Of a stretch of DNA of 37,671 bases, positions 34,083-37,671 are shown one piece after another. Under the pieces are notes generated by a model. The model did not search any database. It was not told the origin of the DNA and was given only the letters and a program-made list of their open reading frames with translations. This DNA comes from Gyrodactylus bullatarudis (Eukaryota > Platyhelminthes > Monogenea > Gyrodactylidea > Gyrodactylidae): assembly GCA_012064415.1 (NCBI GenBank), contig SSNU01000181.1, forward strand, positions 1 through 37,671, given 5' to 3'. Position numbers and translations under genes: made by a program. The stretch's first letter is position 1, and each line of letters begins with the position of its first letter.

Positions 34083-34349
34083 TGTTTTGGAATTGAGAGA
34101 AGTGGGTTTGTTGGTGTGGTGAGAATGCGTATATTTTATGATCTGAAGAATGAGTGAATATACAAAGATGAATGATGGAGTAGAAAGACGTGCGTGTGTA
34201 CAAGCGTAGTAGGTTTGATGGGTGTGTGATGCTAATTGTCTGATAAGTTCCCTCTTGGGTATTTATGCATTTGAGACCTGGTCACGGTCTGACCAATCAG
34301 CTTTGAGTATTTTTTAGATCATTTTCTTGATCTGATTTTTAGTGTTGCA
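34083..34349 (-). repeat. 5' LTR of the Gypsy-type element
   Basis: Begins TGCAACACTA and ends ...CCAAAACA (TG...CA). TATA-like GCATAAATACC at about 34269-34259; a CCAAT-like GATTGGTCA upstream. Directly followed (minus sense) by ATTTGGTGCCCCGTA, a plausible tRNA primer-binding site starting TGG. With only one LTR in view the ends are inferred. Confidence 0.65.
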
Positions 34350-34366
34350 TAGTTTATTTTTAAATA

Positions 34367-36508
34367 CAGTCATTTTCATGAATGATGACTCGATATATTA
34401 TTTCTCCCCTTTCTCGAGTTTGTATTATACTAAATTCGTTAGCCAATAGAATTGATGTATTTCAACAATCAATGGGAATAGACTTTTATTCTCAACATTT
34501 CATGTTTCATAATATTTTGTTCAACATCTGAGTTCTCTAGTGATCTTTGATTAAAATAAATAAAATTAATCTGTAAATTAATTAATTTATTAAAAATCAT
34601 ATACATCCATAGGATTATTTTCAGAAAGATTCTTGAGAATTCGTAATTTTTTGTTCTTTTCTTTTTGTTAGATAAAGCCTTATATTGAAATATAATTATA
34701 AAATAATGTGTACAAAATAAATGTAAGTTAATCTGATCAATAGAATGAAATAAATCTGGATCTTGTAGTCTTTTTAAATGTAATAAAATAAATGGCAATA
34801 AAATGAGTGAAATGGATCAACAGAAACTCTAGTGTCTGAAAGCAAATCATTAATCATCTGGCAGTAATTACTAATGAAGATAAGAATAGAGCAAAGACTT
34901 GGAATAATCAAGGTTAGATCTGATGTGGGACATGACTAATTTAAGATTAGTCAAGTTTTCACAATCAGATAATTTGTATTTTGAAAATATTTTATTGAAG
35001 GAATTCAACAAAAAATTAGGTTTATATTTCACATTTCTGAGAGAATAATTGCTATCCACAATAGGATAAGATTCAGGGATTTACCTGATGAGTAAGCCCG
35101 AAATAGAGATCTTTATTTGTGAAACAATCTGGCATCTTCTTACTTTGCTTAAAAAATAGTTAATAATCCAGATGAGCTATTTTTGTCGATTTACTTCGAG
35201 TAAACTAGAGATTCTCTTAATCTTGGTAATATACTATACTGGTAAAAATGAAAGAACAATAATCATTGATTATTAATCAAGAAGTTTTAGATAAAATTTC
35301 ATTCTAAATCCCCCTCTGACACATGTGGAGATGAAATAATAACATAGCTGAAATAAACAAAAATTTTCATTCTGCCAAACTCATTAATATTCAAAGATTT
35401 TCACACTTAAAAAGCTTGACCCCCTATGAAAACATGTAGTGTAATTATGACCTTGCCCAAGTTGTCAATTGTTTTTTTAACCCTTGTTTTTTCATTCATG
35501 AATAAGGGGGGCTTAGCTTGTGTGAATCTAAACAGATTTTGAATGCTCATGGATTTAAAGATTTTAAAGATAGATTAACTTTATTATTCTGCACTAATTC
35601 TCTGGGCCAGAAAGAACAGTTGATGATTATTCACAATGTTAAAAAACCACGCTGTTTAATTAAAGAAGATATAGAAGTTCTAAATTACAAATCTTCTAAA
35701 AATGGATGGATGACTCGTGAGATATTCACTTCTATTATCAATGATTGGAATACAAAGTTAAGATCTCAAAGAAGAAAAATAATTTTATTCATGGATAATG
35801 CACCTTCGCATAAACTATTAAACGAAGAGGAAAGACCATCGAACATTGAAGTAAGCTATTAAACTATTAATAAAATAGATCCAATACTTTCCTCCTAATT
35901 GCACCCCAGTTTGTCAACCTATTGATGCAGGCATTGTCCGGTCATTTAAATGTAAATATCGAAAATTGATAAATGAAAAGATTTGGGGAGAAAAATCCCC
36001 ATGAACGATGTCAAGAAGAAAATTGATCTAAAGTATTGCCTTTTCACAGCCAAAAAAGCATGGGAAGATGTTAATGAAGAGACAATTATCAATTGTTTTA
36101 ATAATACAAAATTCATTGTTAAGAATGAAAATATTAGTAGCCAGGTAGCAATACTCGAGAAATTAAAATTTATAAAAAACTTTCTCGAGCTAGAAAAAAG
36201 GCTAGGCTCTTTAGAAGTTCTATTAAATTTAAACATTTTCAAGAATCTTTCTGAAAATAATCCTATGGATGTATATGATTTTTAATAAATTAATTAATTT
36301 ACAGATTAATTTTATTTATTTTAATCAAAGATCACTAGAGAACTCAGATGTTGAACAAAATATTATGAAACATGAAATGTTGAGAATAAAAGTCTATTCC
36401 CATTGATTGTTGAAATACATCAATTCTATTGGCTAACGAATTTAGTATAATACAAACTCGAGAAAGGGGAGAAATAATATATCGAGTCATCATTCATGAA
36501 AATGACTG
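34367..36508 (+). mobile_element. pogo/Tigger-type DNA transposon, 2142 bp, defective
   Basis: Terminal inverted repeats start CAGTCATTTTCATG at both ends and are flanked by TA (34365-34366, 36509-36510), the Tc1/mariner-pogo target duplication. The inverted repeats are unusually long: 270 bp (34367-34636 and 36239-36508), apparently identical. The right arm includes the last 15 codons of the transposase, so the left arm carries them too in antisense. The interior between 34637 and 35517 has no recognised gene. Confidence 0.92.
35518..36285 (+). pseudogene. pogo/Tigger transposase (DDE_1), 5'-truncated and frameshifted
   Basis: The DDE domain starts at GFKDFKDRLTLLFCTNSLG, then WMTREIF, IILFMDNAPSH (second catalytic Asp), and after a 28-base intron-like gap (35851-35878, GTAAGC...AATAG) NIEIQYFPPNCTPVCQPIDAG with the third Asp. 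KAWEDVNEETIINCF near the end matches the Tigger tail. Missing: the N-terminal CENPB/HTH DNA-binding part and the first catalytic Asp. A frameshift lies near 35985-36000 in a run of G, A and C homopolymers. The element cannot be autonomous as it stands. Confidence 0.88.
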
Positions 36509-36510
36509 TA

Positions 36511-36666
36511 TTCTTATTCTACGAGTGTTTTTATATAATAATAATTAAATGTTTGTTTGGTAACAGAATGGGAAGTTAGGGTAAAAATATGGCAAACTAT
36601 GAGATACACTTTTCTTTGTCTTGTCGGCGTGACAGCGTGACTTTTTTAAATCATTTGAAAGAATTT
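36511..36666. other. Short spacer between pogo and the non-LTR fragment
   Basis: No feature recognised. The non-LTR reading frame ends at its left boundary (stop near 36667). Confidence 0.4.
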
Positions 36667-37602
36667 TTAGAGACGTGTTAATGAAATCAATGTCGATAAA
36701 GTCATCAAAACTGTAGACATCTTCATATCATCAGCATATTTAAAGATCTTAGCTCCAGTGACATTTATTTGAGAAACAACAATATTGAATAGTAGAGGAC
36801 CTACTTTGGAGCCTTGTGGTACACCTAAGATAATTAATTCCGGTAATGAGTCTTTATTTTCGAAGGAAACATATTGTTTTCGTTTCGTTAGATATATTAG
36901 CATTTCTAGGAGATGTGAACATACTCCGTGGTGATGACAGATTTCGATAATTTTGTGAATATAGATTTTGTCAAAGGCTTTAGACAAGTCAATATATATT
37001 ACAACAGATTTATTTTTATTTTTGTTAAGAATTGAGACATAATTCAAGAAATTGAAAATATTAGTCTCACAGGATTTGCCTTTACAGAATCCATGTTGAT
37101 CAGGATCTATTTTCTGTATGTCAGTTGTACCAAGGATTTTGATAAAAAGAATTGAGTAAATGATTTTCATAAGGGTGTTTTGTAGTTATAGGTCTAAATT
37201 CATCACTATTAGGTTTAGGAATAGGAATAACTTTGGCGAGTAACATATAATCAGGAATTATATCATTAAAAAATAGTTGTTGAAAATTTTTGTAAAAACT
37301 ATGAATAAAATTTACGTGACACTAATCTTATAAAAATCTTTAGTGTATTTATTTTTGAGTTTTCTTAATAATTTGTTAAACTCAGAAAAACTCATAAAGG
37401 TATTATTATGATAATTAGAGCATGAATCACAATGGATGAATGCTTGGGTGTTTATTGGAACAGAATTGTTGAAAGTTGACATGAAGATATTTTGTAAGGC
37501 TTCACATGTCATATTAGTTTTGTTATTATTCTCCACACTTTTCTTATGAATGAGTAATTCACGTTGTTTTTCAAAAACGTCCGAGTATCCACTTAAATTC
37601 AT
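36667..37602 (-). pseudogene. Non-LTR (CR1/jockey-like) reverse transcriptase fragment
   Basis: Minus strand. RT blocks: IPDYMLLAKVIPIPKP, DEFRPIT, DQHGFCKGKSCETN, VIYIDLSKAFDK, LGVPQGSKVGPLLFN and FKYADDMKM, in canonical non-LTR order, with the YADD box intact. Frame breaks lie near 37313 and 37180. The upstream ORF (37602-37312) begins MNLSGYSDVFEK and has only about 60 residues before the RT-proximal region, leaving no room for an AP endonuclease domain. The 3' end is cut at about 36667, shortly after YADD. Decayed and truncated. Confidence 0.85.
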
Positions 37603-37638
37603 AATTTGGAAATATGTAAGAAAGAGATATATTTAAAA

Positions 37639-37671
37639 CCATATACGTATTTCTTAAAGCATCATCAGTGG
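37639..37671 (-). ncRNA. Minimal hammerhead-ribozyme motif at the window edge
   Basis: Minus strand: CCA, CTGATGA, TGCTTTAA (8 bases), GAAA, TAC-GTA (palindromic stem III), TA, TGG. Stem I is at least CCA/TGG; its outer part lies outside the window. Same architecture and same 8-base linker length as the copy at 24279-24315, although linker and stem III sequences differ. It lies 37 bases upstream of the ORF starting at 37602. Confidence 0.65.

Larger units (their letters stand above)
32426..34349 (-). mobile_element. Gypsy-type LTR retrotransposon, truncated inside RT
   Basis: Minus strand order: 5' LTR (34349-34083), primer-binding site, gag, protease, start of reverse transcriptase, then an abrupt end at 32426. 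Only the 5' portion is present; RNase H, integrase and 3' LTR are absent. The cut falls right after FHQIPLR, in the middle of the RT fingers/palm. It lies 17 bases from the pogo element on its other side. Coding parts are described separately. Confidence 0.88.

Noticed and set aside
1..37671. Possible bacterial or viral origin, tRNA genes, CRISPR arrays
   Set aside because: Spliced animal genes throughout; no tRNA A/B boxes with a cloverleaf, and no regularly spaced repeats were seen.

Overview
The window reads as nuclear DNA of a small, AT-rich animal genome. Nine protein-coding loci were assembled here by joining exons in frame; nearly all are animal or eukaryotic housekeeping and signalling families. 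Most introns that could be placed are extremely short (26 to 44 bases, usually GT-AG with an AT-rich core). A minority are swollen to 0.2-5.6 kb by repeats and transposon debris. Mean introns near 26-30 bases are known from dicyemid mesozoans, so a dicyemid or a similarly compacted parasitic animal is my best guess. That is an inference, not an identification.

Layout. 0-8.1 kb: 5' part of an OSBP-type lipid-transfer protein gene on the minus strand, with a 5.6 kb intron full of repeats. 8.2-10.8 kb: complete PIGK/GPI8 gene on the plus strand; the two start codons lie only 57 bases apart. 10.8-12.5 kb: a 301-bp piggyBac-type MITE (TTAA duplication) and a ~370-bp inverted repeat. 12.5-15.4 kb: an eleven-exon PKA-like AGC kinase, minus strand. 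16.3-17.8 kb: a compact TRIM37 (RING, B-box, coiled coil, MATH). 17.9-19.1 kb: an unrecognised helical protein. 19.5-24.0 kb: the first ten exons of a CASD1-like sialic-acid O-acetyltransferase; its remaining membrane domain is not found and a Penelope-like element lies where it should continue. 27.4-29.3 kb: an intronless seven-helix receptor, minus strand. 29.5-29.9 kb: a small three-exon gene. 31.1-31.6 kb: an isolated PARG catalytic exon.

The right end is transposon-dominated: a Gypsy-type LTR element cut off inside its reverse transcriptase (32.4-34.35 kb), a complete-ended but defective pogo/Tigger element with 270-bp inverted repeats and TA duplication (34.37-36.51 kb), and a non-LTR (CR1/jockey-like) reverse-transcriptase fragment (36.67-37.6 kb).

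The most interesting signal is a tiny hammerhead-ribozyme core (CTGATGA, 8 bases, GAAA, 3+3 palindromic stem III, TH, matching stem I). It occurs upstream of the same short ORF head next to the Penelope-like element (24.3 kb) and at the non-LTR fragment (37.65 kb), with a third, cut copy at 26.23 kb. Cell-biologically the host genes do not form a pathway; PIGK, CASD1 and OSBP all act in the ER/Golgi, while TRIM37, the kinase and PARG are regulatory enzymes.
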